Assembly (NCBI GenBank): GCA_014155875.1
Contig: JACEFZ010011104.1
Coordinates: 491,001-555,000 of the forward strand
Length of the DNA stretch: 64,000 bases
Direction: 5' to 3'
Source of the DNA: Cepaea nemoralis
Lineage: Eukaryota > Mollusca > Gastropoda > Stylommatophora > Helicidae
Part shown: positions 34,480-47,884 of the stretch, one piece after another
Position numbering within the stretch: position 1 is the stretch's first letter
Layout: the number at the start of each line of letters is the position of its first letter
Program-made: the position numbers and the translations under genes
Notes under the pieces: model-generated
The model's database searches: none
What the model saw: only the letters and a program-made list of their open reading frames with translations
Told to the model about the DNA's origin: nothing

Positions 34480-35695
34480 GTTCTTTGAGTGAAAACCTGA
34501 TAATTGACGCTGTAAAAAGTGATACATTTTTCGGGTTGGTTGAATGCGATATTGAGACCCCGGCTGATTTATAAGAATCATTTGCCGAGATCCCCCCTAT
34601 TTTTAAGAACACGGAAGTGTCGAGAGACGACATTGGGGAGTTTATGAAAGAATACGCCATAAGAAATAAACTACTGAGTACCCCACGACGGACTTTGATC
34701 GGTAGTTATTTCGGGAATATTTTATTAGCCACCCCTCTTTTAAAGTGGTATCTAGCTCATTGATTGGTGGTTACCCACATCTACCAGACAATAGAATATC
34801 GACCGGTTAGTTGTTTTACACAATTTGGGGAAACAGTGTCTAATGCCCGTCGCCAAGGGGACAAAAATCCTGCTGTGTCTATTACAGCCGACACTATGAA
34901 ATTGTTAGGTAACGCCGCTTACCGCAAAACGTTAACCAATAAAACCAAACATACCGATGTCTCCTACTGTCAGGGAAAAAACACTATCAAACTACTCAAT
35001 AATCCCAGGTTCAAAAGCATGACTGGTATTACAGATGATCTATTCGAAGTTGAAATGTTAAAGAAGAAAACTGTCTGGGATCTACCTCTACAGATTGGGT
35101 TCTTTGTCTACCAGTATGCCAAGTTGCGCATGCTAGCTTTCTACTATGACTTTCTTGACAAATTTATCTCTAAAGAAGACAACCAACTAACCGAAATGGA
35201 CACTGACTCTCTATATTTGGCCCTTAGCGCTGACTCACTCTCTGAAGTATTTAGACCACACTTACGAGAAGAATATGACCGAGTATACAATCAGTGGTTC
35301 CTGTCTGAAACCTGCCCTGTTCATAGAACTACTACCACTACCTGTCAGGCCTGTGTGGATATCAAAGCCTATGAAAGAGAACCCCCGGGATTTTTAAACT
35401 AGAGTACGACGGGGAGGGGATGGTCTCGTTATCTAGTAAGACGTATATTTGTGTCGGTGATTATGATAAAATCAGTACCAAAGGTCTGACCAGAAACCAC
35501 AGCACTCATCTAAACAAGGACACATTCTTGAATGTTCTCACCACCCAAGAGGCGGGTGGGGGAACCAATATAGGATTCAAGACACACGACTCTGCTGTGT
35601 ATACATATCAGCAACATCGCGATTCGTTATCATCTCTGTATATAAAAAGGCAGGTACACAATGATAATGTGTCAACTATGCCGCTACTTATTTAA
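34480..35695 (+). pseudogene. Protein-primed type B DNA polymerase, C-terminal two-thirds (right arm copy)
   Basis: Mirror of the left copy. The upstream part (34480-34760) is degraded, with the motif A region readable only in pieces. The frame 34764-35402 carries motif B (with YRKT for YGKT), WDLPLQIGFFVYQYAKLRM and motif C EMDTDSLYLAL. A UAG at 35400 follows directly after TTTAAAC. The C-terminal end of the family continues open in the minus-one frame to a stop at 35695, ending STMPLLI, which matches the usual Polinton PolB terminus. The Gly-to-Arg change in motif B would probably disable this copy. Confidence 0.82.
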
Positions 35696-35987
35696 TATGC
35701 ATTGTATTGTTTGTCTATACATGGTTTAATAAAACTAGTATATACCTTACTTGACTCGTTTGTTATTTTGAGTGTTTCATGTTGTATTTTGTATGTTATA
35801 CACTACACATACCTACTCTGATGAGTCACTAGACAACACCCACTCTGATGAGTCACTTCGCAACACCTACTCTGACCACGCCTACTTTAAAAAAATGAGT
35901 TATCGCACTTTGTGGATCAGGATCGATAAATGGTTGATTTATTTAAGATCCACAAAAACGGTCATCCTTTTGTACCTATATACTACT

Positions 35988-36560
35988 GTCGAGCATGGTA
36001 GCCTTGAAATTTGTCGATTCTTTATCTATGCTTAAGTAGACATCAGGGATGTTCTTATGTAGTTTTATTGATGTCTTGATTGAATTCGTCTTTACCCGTA
36101 TTTTCATGAAGCCTCCTATAATTGATGACATGTGTTGTTACCTTTTGTTTCTTATTTTCCTCTATATTGAAATCTTTTTTTTTTATTATGACTGTTTTGT
36201 GATTAGTATCAACATCTGTATTTAGGGACGCCTTTGAATCCAATAGTAGTATTCTGTCTGTTTTCCTAAGTAGAATAAAGTCAAACTGAGATGCTTGATG
36301 TATATCATTCCATATATACCAGGTTTTTGTGTGGCTACGAAGATGTTGGGGAAAAAAATATTTGCTATTATTAGTCCGTGTTCGGAGCATATGTTGAGTA
36401 GGTGTTGACCATTGCTATTACATGCAGCCTCTATGTCGCTGAATGGTCCCATGCATTCATCCCAAGGTGTTCATTGTGTGCCTTTTCGCCCGATGAAATC
36501 ACCCATCACAATACGTTCAATGGCATAGTTACATACTAAAATGGTTCTTCGCAGTTCTAG
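35988..36560 (-). mobile_element. LINE interrupted by elements A and B (segment 1 of 3, endonuclease)
   Basis: The 5' part of the LINE that holds both palindromes. Minus-strand frames read a damaged MGDF-like block (about 36500), then CSEHGLIIANIFFPNI, HTKTWYIWNDIHQASQFDF and ILLRKTDRILLLDSK, the C-terminal half of an APE-type endonuclease. It then runs into the RT region, which resumes at 22636. The first six bases are the second GTCGAG copy. Confidence 0.75.
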
Positions 36561-37545
36561 TACTCATCTATGACAACACGCTATTTTCTGAGCGTGGATA
36601 GAGGAAGCTTATCTCTTTGTATAGTTTGTACTTTATTACCAGGTATCAACATCAACCTCACTCTAAAGAAGCCAGAACTTTTTACGAGCCCACTAGTCAC
36701 GAAAGCCAATGCATCGGACTTAAGTGGATCAGCCAACCAATCAATCAACGACTCATTTAGTCAATGAAATCAGTCAATCAACCAACCTACTATCAGGATA
36801 TAAAGACTGACTAATATAAGTATGTAAGTAAGTGCTAAGTATATAACTAAGTATGTAAGTATTAAGTATGTGAATAACTAAATATGTAGGTAAGTGCTAA
36901 GTATGTAACTAAGTAAGTAATCAGTAAGTACTAGGTATGAACCTCAGTAAGCGTGTAAGTAAATATGTATTAAGTAATTATTTAAATAAGTAAGCAAGTA
37001 AAGAACCGTCTTATAAGCCTCAAGAAGTATTGCGCTTTCACTGTTAGTCGCATCATGTATAGATATTCTAACATCAATCGGTCGGTATGTGGTAAGTATC
37101 ACATCGGTGGTCTTTACTTCCCAAATCATTTGAGCATCCATTTTAAACTGAGTCGACCTGGGACCATGGGTAATTATAAAAATCCGAATTCGCTCCAGAT
37201 CTACCCCATGACAACTGTGTTGGCACGTAAATTTATAGCCACTACGCTACTACGAATCCGAAAAAGATTACATTTAGGAACCCTATTTTAATAGACATGG
37301 CATAGTAGTTAGTACTACTACATCCGTTTCTCATTCTGGTAGACATGTTCCAATGATACCGTGTACTTATTCACAATGATGAAGTAGAGGGTGGCATGTC
37401 CCCGCTTAGTTGATCGTTTAGTAATGGCTCCGGTAATGCCCATAGGCCATACGACTCGGCTGCACGTTCAATTACAAATCAACAGTACATAGCCCGCTCT
37501 AACTTTTAACATGAGAAGATCTGAAAAAATGGACAGCCTGTGTCC
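36561..37545. other. Non-coding stretch with (AAGT)n-rich segment
   Basis: 36815-37012 is a degenerate AAGT/TAAGTA simple repeat. At 37090-37270 a short segment has a faint tRNA-like head, but no clear B box. No gene is seen. Confidence 0.5.
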
Positions 37546-37665
37546 TCCTCCTCCTCCTCCCTCTCCTCCTCCTTCTCCTCCTCCTTCTTCTTCTTCTTCT
37601 TCTTCTTCTTCTTCTTCTTCTTCTTCTTCTTCTTCTTCTTCTTCTTCTTCTTCTTCTTCTTCAAC
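37546..37665 (+). repeat. (CTT)n / (CTC)n microsatellite
   Basis: About 120 bases of CTC then CTT triplets. Poly-Ser or poly-Phe frames here are artefacts. Confidence 0.95.
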
Positions 37666-37914
37666 TTCTTCTTGTTTATTATTATATGTCCGTTTATCCC
37701 CTTAGATTATAGGGCTTACCTAAATCAGCCAGATAGTTCTGTTAATTGGTATCTCCTAAAACTCGATGCTGACCCTCATTATTTTATTCAGCTTGATCTC
37801 TATTTCTCTCTCTGGCGTGTTTTAGTTCCAGAGAAAGTACTAGTGACTATGATTGTGTCAAAATTAGTAACAGCAATACACATTTTATTTTATTAGGAAC
37901 AACTTAGAAGCAAC

Positions 37915-38265
37915 GGAGATGTGATTGCTAAGACGAATGTTGCGAATAGATCGGCCTGCCAAAGTAGCTAACAATTATTGTCTGGAAGAGCTAATGAAAC
38001 TAGAATAGTATATACAACTATAACAAAGAGATACACTGCATGCTTCGGTAATGTGATGAGAAGCGAGGAATTGGAGACAATCGTAACAAGTAGAAAGACC
38101 AATAGGGAAAGAGACAGAGGCAGACCAAGAGAAATGATGGTGGGTGGGCTGAGATTATTGAAGCATTGAAGGATATCATCATTACAGTTGATATAGAGCA
38201 CAGTGAACAGAGATCTGTTGAAAGCATGAACACTCACGTCAACTGGCAAGGCACACGATAATGAT
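37915..38265 (+). pseudogene. LINE C-terminal fragment
   Basis: Reads FGNVMRSEELETIVTSRK, then RDRGRPREMMVGGLRL and, in a broken frame, the NTHVNWQGTR-type end of RTE-like LINE proteins. 5'-truncated, and many stops before 38040. Confidence 0.7.
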
Positions 38266-38563
38266 TCATCCTATTAAACTATTCTGATACATACCACGCT
38301 GATGCAGACGCGCGGATGACTGTCCAGATTATTGTATAATGGAGAGTTTAACCCAGTGAAATGTCTTGCTATGTCGTGTAGTAAAGCAACGTGCAAGTTG
38401 AAGGTGAACAGGTTGATGAAGTCAACGTATCTGGGGAGACAGGTAAAAAAGTATCAACATAATATCAACAATGGTGTGCAAGCCAGTGGAGTCGCTAGGA
38501 GGGCACACTGATACATTCATGAGCTTGGTCCGACGAGAGTTTAACGCCTGCATTTGTCATCCG

Positions 38564-38567
<4 letters not shown>

Positions 38568-38630
<63 letters not shown>
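38568..38630 (+). repeat. (GA)n microsatellite
   Basis: About 60 bases of pure GA. Confidence 0.97.
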
Positions 38631-38633
<3 letters not shown>

Positions 38634-41060
38634 CGGGAAAACTGCAGTTTAGTGATTCCTTGATAACTTGCATATAAAAGTGCAATGAATGAGGAGGGTT
38701 AACAATCGTGTACTTCAGTCTGAGAGGAGGATAAATTAAAGATCATTGACCGACGAATATAAAAATAGGATACAGGTGTTCGCAGAGGTCATTGCCAGAC
38801 GATCTGACGGACGGACACGGGGAAACGGGGAGATCGCGTTGTGGAAAAACGAATGTAGACGGCGATCAATGGGTTCGGACACTTTGAAGTATTAGCGTAA
38901 GGGGAACTCAGGGAAACAGCGTAACAACGGAAAGAAACGAGCAACTAATCATTACGTGATTTTACCGCCTTTTGATGGGCAGGATACGTCAAGAGACGAG
39001 TGTTGAGGTATGAACATCAAACAATAACGGAGGATGAGCCACTCGTTATAAATAGTAGAAATTGGGTTTTCGTTTTTTAGTGTGTGTTCCAAACTGGACA
39101 GAGATATCTATTAATCCCAGGTGTGGAAAAGAAATTATAGTCCCGTATTGTTTAAGGCAATGGGATATTAGTGCCGATGTGCTTAATTATTAATTTCGAT
39201 TCCGGGATGATAATAGAAGATATAAGGTAAACTAATCTTAGCGTAATAGTAGCATAGGGATATAGGTGTTTGTTCTTGACTTGTGGCATTGCATTCGTTT
39301 ATCTAATCGTGTAAACTTTAGTGCACTCATAAATCGTATGTCCGTATGTTTTTCGGAGGATTTTCAGTATGGCTAGAGAAGGACTCTCACATAAAAAAAT
39401 AATATGAAGCAGACTCATATCACCAGATTACCTATCTTCTCCACAGGTTCCAATCCCCCTATTGAAATCAGAGAAGAAATGAAGGTTACTTCACTTGAGC
39501 AAATAAAGTACCTACTTAGAACCAACAAGAACATAGACATGTTTTAATATGAAGAAGTGATAACTTAACGTCAAATACAGAACACTGTATGCTCAAACGA
39601 ATATACAACTAAAGCCCTTAAAAGGAAAAGACGTTAACCTGTGGCAAGCAGGGATACTTAAAACTGCATGCGATTGCACTGTGCAGAAACATTAAACTTA
39701 TTAACAAGAGACATTGTGTAGAACATTCATAGTAACTCTAGACAATGTTGGATAGTGGCGGTGTGTATTCAGAGGTGGATTATAATACCTTCCAAAACGG
39801 GAAATATATGAATTTCAGTGACTTACCAAATCGTATTATTTTCTGGTGATAAGACGAACAGTTGTTTTCTTCAAGAATTGGATTAAGTCCAGACTCAAGC
39901 AGGAGGAGATCATTCAGGGTGAGATCACTCCATTTCTATGTGTGCTGTCCTGTGTTTTGGCCGACAGAAGAGGCGAGAAAATCTACGGCACATACGAAGT
40001 CAACTGTCCTATCTAGCATTCACACTAGTAGACAATACTAACTACATATACACAGTCCATAGTTTTATTTAATAAATATTTTATTAATCGTTGAAAGAAA
40101 CTGTTGTCGGAGTATGTGTTGAAGGAATAATAGAGAGAGAGAAAGGAATAGATATATGGAAGGGAAGACAGAAGGGAGGAGTGTAGACAGAAGTCAGTCA
40201 ATAATCCCAAAAGATAATAAGCTTGAAGATATGCTTGTTGATTCCACGTTCCTCCCGGGAAAATAAGCGACAGAGAGAAGAAGAGAGAAAGAGGGGGGGG
40301 GGAGGGGGTGGCCAAGTATTCATCCGTGCATTCATACCTAAATAAGTCATAGGACACTACAGACTCATAGTATGTCCCTGGTTTGGTTTATAATAGTACA
40401 ATATGATGCACAGGACACTTCTACACGATTTGGGTATATGGTGCTAACACCGTATTTTACAGACAAATGGACCAATGTCACACCGACCGCCTTGACGTCT
40501 CACGACATTTCCTGTTATCCATATGTGGCTGCTTAGACACTGGAGCCTAGGTCAGGTTTACAAAATAAATCTATTTCGATGAGGTTTCGAACACATGATA
40601 ACAGGACCTGCATGCAAGAATGCTAGCAACTGTTTTACCGCGCCACGATAAGGTAAACATCTAAGGAACATTATCTTACATCCCCACTCATTCAACCACA
40701 CCTACACATACACACATATACATGACACATATTCACAAACACATAATCGCATACACTCACACATAACAGAAGGATATGCACCTACATACAATCTGATACG
40801 TGATATATCAGCTTATGTGAGCTTATTCATTCTTCAGATTGGTATGAATGTCCAGGGGTGACACTCCCCATTCCCGGCCTTGGCAACACGCTCATGATCG
40901 AACACTGGGAAAATATTGTGGCTGTTTCCCCTTAACCCCTATATCTTTAGGGGCGGTTTGTGACCTATGCTTTTAACGAATGTTTATATCTCTTATGACA
41001 AGTGTCGATTTGCAAAGATCTATTCAGCCACACACACACACACACACACACACTAGGCAA
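38631..41060. other. Unassigned stretch
   Basis: No gene is recognised. 39440-39960 gives faint, stop-ridden LINE-like readings. 40560-40665 (minus) has an A-box-like TGGCGCGGTAA and B-box-like TGTTCGAAACC, and could be an old SINE. 41030-41052 is a (CA)n run. Confidence 0.35.
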
Positions 41061-41699
41061 CATATCATACTATCTATACGTGTAATATCATACTATCTAT
41101 ACGTGTAAGTTCATGCTATCCTGACAAGCAAAAGCAAAATCCATTGGCACCTTGCCGTCTTGACAGACGATAGTTTGTGCTTCAAAAAGGCATAATATTA
41201 ACTTTTACCCATGGCAGTAGTGAATGTGACTGATAAGGCCAATTCGCGCTGTAAATGTCCGTTCACAGTGGGTGCATGTGAACACGTGGTCATTTCCACC
41301 ATCATGCACCATCTTACGTTTCACACGCTCTATGTGTGATTTATCTGCAATAATTTTCTCCTTTGTCTTTATTCCATTTCTGATGTATGCCCTCCATGCA
41401 ACACGTTCAGCGGCGACTTGCTACAAATGTGCATTATCAATGCCTGTATCATTCATGTCTCGCTTACACACATCTTTGTATCGTAGTAGAGGTCGACCCT
41501 GAGATCTCTTACCCATCTGTAATTCACCAAAAAAGATGTCCTTTGGTATTCTACCATCATCCATCCTCCTAACATGTCCTATCCATCTAAGTCTACGAAG
41601 ACTGATCTTTCCAATACTTCATTATTTGTGATTTTGTCTTGCCACTTAATACCAAGAATTCTTCGCAGACACCGCATATGAAAGCTGTTTAAACGTTTC

Positions 41700-42987
41700 T
41701 CTTGGTGTGAGTAAGTTGTCCAGGTTTCACTGCCATAAAGAAGAGTACTAAGGACACAGGCTTGATAGACAAGGACTTTTGTTTTGGCAGTAAGCTTCCT
41801 GTTCTCCTAGACTCTTTTTCTTAGCCTGTTCATTGTTGTTGCTGCCTTACCAATCAGGATGTTGATTTCCTGATCTAGGGATAATTTGTTATTTACCACT
41901 GATCCTAGATATGTAAAATGGTCTACCATCTCTAGTTCGGCGTCGTCAATAAAGATTGATGGTACCCTATGTGCACCTTGTGACATAATCTGTGTCTTCT
42001 TTTTGCTAATTGTTAAACCAAATTCAGAACAAGCATTGGAGAATGCAGATAGTAGACATTGTAATTCTTCCTCAGAGTGGGTCGTAACTGCAGCATCGTC
42101 TGCAAAAAGCAACTCTCTGATCAGTACCCTCCTAATTTTGGTCTTGGCCTTCAATCTCTGAGCATTGTAGAGGCCGCCATCTGAGCGTGAGTGAATGTAT
42201 ATACCACCATCCTGATCACGAAAGGCATATTTCAGAAGAAGTGAAAAGTATATTCCAAAGAGGGTGGGAGCTAGTACCCAACCTTGCTTAACTCCACTCT
42301 TGATTTAAAGCTCTTCAGAAGTTGCACCATCAAACTTAATTACACCCTTCATGCCTGTGTGGAACGATTCCACAATGGACAGAAGAGTTGGTTGGCAGCC
42401 AATCTTCTTTAGTGCCTTGAACAGACCCTCACGATTGACCAAATCAAATGCCTTTGTGAGGTCGATGAAGGCAATAAACAGTGGTTGATTCTGTTCACGG
42501 CATTTTTCGTGCATTTGTCGCAATGAGAATATCATATCAATGGTAGACCGGTTCTGTCGAAAGCCACAATGTGATTCGGGGTAGACTTGATCTCCTAGGA
42601 CTTGAAGTCTGCGCAGAACAATTCTGGCAAATACTTTTCCAACAATACACAGATGTGAGATACCCCTATAGTTGTTGCAGTCGCTCCGATCGCCCTTGTT
42701 CTTGAATCTTTGAAATCCCGTGGGACTAGGTCTTCTCGCCAGCATAGCTCTATTAGCTGGTGGATCTGTAGTGTGAGTGTGTCTTGCCCACTCCTGATAA
42801 CCTCTATTGAAATCCCATCCTTATCTGGAACCTTGCCAGGTGCAAGTTCATTTATAGCACACTTAACTTCTGATATGTGGGAAGTGTGTCCAGTGGTCAA
42901 GAGTTGGTAGAGTCTCTATGGCGTTGAGGGCATCATCCGCTAGTTTGGTATCACTTGAGTAAAGCTCCAAATAGTGCTCTACCCATC
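41700..42987 (-). pseudogene. LINE reverse transcriptase
   Basis: Frames 42900-42595, 42745-42305 and 42154-41807 read in order: ELAPGKVPDKDGISIEV, NYRGISHLCIVGKVFARI, ESHCGFRQNRSTIDMIF, FIAFIDLTKAFDLVNREGLF, a KQGWVLAPTLF block, catalytic LLFADDAAVTTHS, and FTYLGSVVNN. Continuing downstream, LYGSETWTTYSHQEKRLNSF is legible near 41700-41760. The many frame breaks show a dead copy. Confidence 0.85.
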
Positions 42988-42988
42988 T

Positions 42989-43536
42989 GTGTGGGTGGGG
43001 AATATGTTGTCGATGGAGATGTGGCTGGGGGAAGGGTGGTTTGAGGTGTGGGTGGGGAGAGGATGTGTGGGGTAGAATGTGGATGGGCGTGTGATGTGTG
43101 GGTTGGTGGGGGAATGTTTGTGGGTGGCGAGTGTGTTTTGGTTGGGGGATCAGGTGAGGGCAGTGTGTGTGGGTGGGGGATGTGCGGGAGGGGGATGGGT
43201 CGGTTGGTGGGGTATGTATGTGTCCTTTGGTGTGCGTGTGTGTCGGTAGGTGGGGGTGTGTATGTGTCCCTTGGTGCGCATGTGTGTGGGTAGGTGGGGG
43301 TGTTGTGTGGGTGGGGTGATGTATGGATAGGTGGGAGATGGGCTTCATACCATGGTAATTAGCCTTGTTTATGTTTACAACATTCATTTCACAATGTTTA
43401 TTTTTCTTCCTATGCAAATGTATAATGCTCTTGATGAACGAAAGACGAGTGATTGGAAGGGCCGAATGTAAGACGGGTCTGCGCGCCCAATTTGTGACCC
43501 TAATAAAGTTGATTTGATTTGATTTGATTTGATTTG
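42989..43536 (+). mobile_element. Short retroelement-like insertion with GTGGG minisatellite and (ATTTG)n tail
   Basis: It splits the LINE between RWVEHY (left) and the upstream linker (right), with CCATCT at both junctions (about 42983-42989 and 43539-43544), a short target duplication. The left 340 bases are a G-rich GTGGGTGGGG minisatellite. The right end reads GACCCTAATAAAGTTGATTTG with a (ATTTG)n tail. It is probably a SINE or truncated LINE with that tail. Confidence 0.65.
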
Positions 43537-44030
43537 TCCATCTACTGTTTCTTATCAGTGATGATTTCTCCAGTCAAGGTTTTCAATGATGCACTTCATT
43601 TGATCACTGGACCATAGGCTTTCTTTATTTCTTCATACGTGCTTCTTATGTTTCCCTTATCACTTGCGATTTGAATGGACTCGCATAACTTGATCCAATA
43701 ATCATTTGCACACTGCCTGTCAGCCTTTTGTAATCCTTCCTATCTTGCTTAAGCTCACTCAGAGTGTTACGCGTTTCTCTTTCCTTGTTTCTTATTAAGA
43801 GAGCTAACGTCTTCTTATCAGTCAAGGGCTGCAGAGTCTGGCTGTTTGCCGCAAACCAGTCCTGCCTCTGATGATACACAGTGCCGTAAACTCCTACAGC
43901 AGTTTTATAAAGAGTTTCCTTAAGTTGACCTCACTTTTCATGTACTGTACAATTTTCTGGTGTATCAGTGAAAGCGTCTTCAAGTTGCTGTTGAAACTGA
44001 AAGCACTTTTCAGCGATATATATATATACT

Positions 44031-46004
<1,974 letters not shown>

Positions 46005-46023
46005 TTACTTGGGGGGGGGGGGG

Positions 46024-46505
46024 TTTCCTCGTCCGGGATTTTTGACAGAAGGATCTCTCGACAACGGGATCTTTTGACAGTGGGATCTCTCGACAACGGG
46101 ATCTTTTGACAGCGGGATCTCTCGACAACGAGATCTTTTGACAGCGGGATCTCTCGACAAGGGGATCTTTTGACAGCGGGATTTCTCGACAACGGGATCT
46201 TTTTACAGCGGGATCTCTCGAAAACGGGATCTTTTTACAGCGGGATCTCTCGGTAACGGGATCTTTTAACAGCGGGATCTCTCGACAACGGGATGTTTTT
46301 TTACAGCGGGACCTCTCGACAACGAGATTTTGTGACAGCGGGATCTCTCGACAACGGGATCTTTCGACAGCGGGATCTCTCCGCAACGGGATCTTTTGAC
46401 AGCGGGATCTCTCGACAACGGGATCTTTTGACAACGGGATCTTTTGACAAAGGGATCTTTCGAAACGAGATTTCTCGACACGGGATCTCTCGATACGGGA
46501 CGGTG
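46024..46505 (+). repeat. 32-base minisatellite in the leader of the LTR element
   Basis: About fifteen copies of a double unit made of two similar 16-mers, CGACAACGGGATCTTT and TGACAGCGGGATCTCT. Preceded by a 13-base G-run. It lies between the left LTR and gag. Long antisense Arg/Ser frames across it follow from the repeat and are not genes. Confidence 0.93.
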
Positions 46506-46743
46506 ATATCATCTTAGTGTGGATCCAGGTAGGGTGAATGTGGATAGGAGTTAAGACACTTATCTTGCCTGTTCACACTTCACACGTCTACATAGATCCT
46601 TGGTCCTAATTCTACTCTTCTTATTGAGAGATTGTTTTTTGTTGTGCTGCGTGGTGTTAAATATATAGATAAATTAACTATTGAATATCTATATATTGTT
46701 TAGAGAAATTTACACTCAACCTGCCGACTCACCTTTCCGAAAT

Positions 46744-47812
46744 ATGGCCACTCCTATACTAGATTTGGCAGAACTAACGGAAATACGGGAAGGAATGGGC
46801 TTGTCGGGTTCTGCACGAACGGATTACATACAGAACGTGGAGAGGGATTTTCGTCAAGCAGAAAGGGAAGATCGGAAGGCTGAGATGGAATTAAGAAAGA
46901 TGGAGTTAGAGACTAAGAGAATAGAGGCTGAGCAAGCCACTAGAAGGCTGGAACTTGAGGCTGAGCATGTTGCTAAGAAACCTTAAGCTCAGCAAGTTGC
47001 TAAGAAACTTAAAGCTGAGCAAGCGGCTATGAAACCTGAAGCTGAGCAAGCCGCTAAGAAACTGGAAGCTCAGCAAGCTGATAAGAATCTTGAAGCGGAG
47101 CAAGCTGCTAAGAGATTGGAAGCGGAACAAGAAGCTCAGAAAAGGGAGCACGAATACCGAATGCGGGAACTTGAGCTTAAGATGCAATCTAGTGGGGAAA
47201 CTGAGGGAGCAGTGTGAGGTTCCTCTCTCCCTGGCTCAACCCCAGTAGGTGGACATAGGTACCATTCTATGAAGTTTCCTTTTCTGTCTATGAAGAAGAC
47301 AAAGAGAAGATCGACCAGTACATACAACGCTTCGAGGCCATGTCTGTTGCTATGGGTCTGGATCGTGACAAATGGTGTCTTAAGTTGTCCCAGGGATTAC
47401 GTGGGACAGGTTAAAAGGTTTATTCCCGCCTGCCGCCAGGACACGAGAACAATTACGACGAATTGAAAACGGCTCTACTGAAACGTTTCGAAGTTACGTC
47501 ACATACCTACCGGAAAAAATTTGAGCAGCGAAACGAGAACAGTGAGAGTTGTTTGCCGCCTCCAGTATGCGTCTGAAATCCTATCTCCATAAGTGGATGT
47601 ATTTGGCTGGGTTCGCGCATGACTATGAGAGTCTGGAAGAGCTCATGATAGTCGACCAATTGCGAAAGCAAATTTTGAAACCTCTCAGGTCATTCTTGGG
47701 AGAAAAAGGGGTGGAACGTATTGACATTGTGACAAAATTGGCAGAACGGTTCGTCGAGGTACATTGGGAGGCGGGGGAAAACCTGTCCAATAACACCAAA
47801 AGTCAGGAGTAA
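46744..47812 (+). pseudogene. gag-like region of the gypsy element
   Basis: Starts MATPILDLAELTEIREGM, then a long charged coiled-coil with repeats of the form (A)KKLEAEQAA (residues about 35-155), interrupted by a stop near 46984. Continues in other frames to 47549-47812, with LKSYLHKWMYLAG and RKQILKPLRSFLGEKG, resembling the capsid C-terminal/SCAN-like segment of gypsy Gag. At least three frame breaks. Confidence 0.7.
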
Positions 47813-47884
47813 CATGACAGGAAGAAATCTAAAAGCAAAGGAACCAGGAAAGGGGAACCATATGTTAAAACTTCAGAGGAGAGC

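Larger units (their letters stand above)
22637..35987. mobile_element. Element B: palindromic Polinton/Maverick-type element carrying PolB fragments
   Basis: Inverted ends AGTAGTATATAGGTACAAAA at 22637, with the complement ending at 35987. The 6-bp target duplication GTCGAG lies at 22631-22636 and 35988-35993. After removal of the later insertion at 25011-29584, the element is two mirrored arms (22637-25010 plus 29594-31143, and 32068-35987, about 3.9 kb each) around a 0.93-kb loop. Each arm encodes the polymerase portion of a Polinton-type DNA polymerase, pointing outwards. LINE reading continues across the target site when the element is removed. Integrase, ATPase and capsid genes are absent. 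Confidence 0.85.
32068..35987. repeat. Right arm of the element B palindrome
   Basis: Uninterrupted counterpart of 22637-25010 plus 29594-31143. It shows the pre-insertion state of the Mutator-like target, with a single copy of ATAAAATAT on the minus strand near 33629-33637. Confidence 0.88.
41140..44020 (-). mobile_element. Large degenerate LINE, minus strand
   Basis: The 5' part is at 44020-43540 (RQDWFAANSQTLQPL and a Lys/Arg-rich helix). RT lies at 42987-41700 and a degraded C-terminal region at 41700-41200. An unrelated insertion (42989-43536) splits it. The 3' untranslated part near 41140-41195 shares CCGTCTTGACAGAC and CAAAAAGGCATAAT with 60610-60665. Confidence 0.8.

Noticed and set aside
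37511..37896. Poly-Ser and poly-Phe frames
   Set aside because: They are translations of the CTT/CTC microsatellite.
42863..43417. 184-residue Pro/His/Thr-rich open frame
   Set aside because: It is the antisense of the GTGGGTGGGG minisatellite joined to LINE sequence.
46024..46505. CRISPR-like array of direct repeats
   Set aside because: The units are contiguous with no unique spacers, the context is a eukaryotic retrotransposon leader, and no cas-like genes are present.
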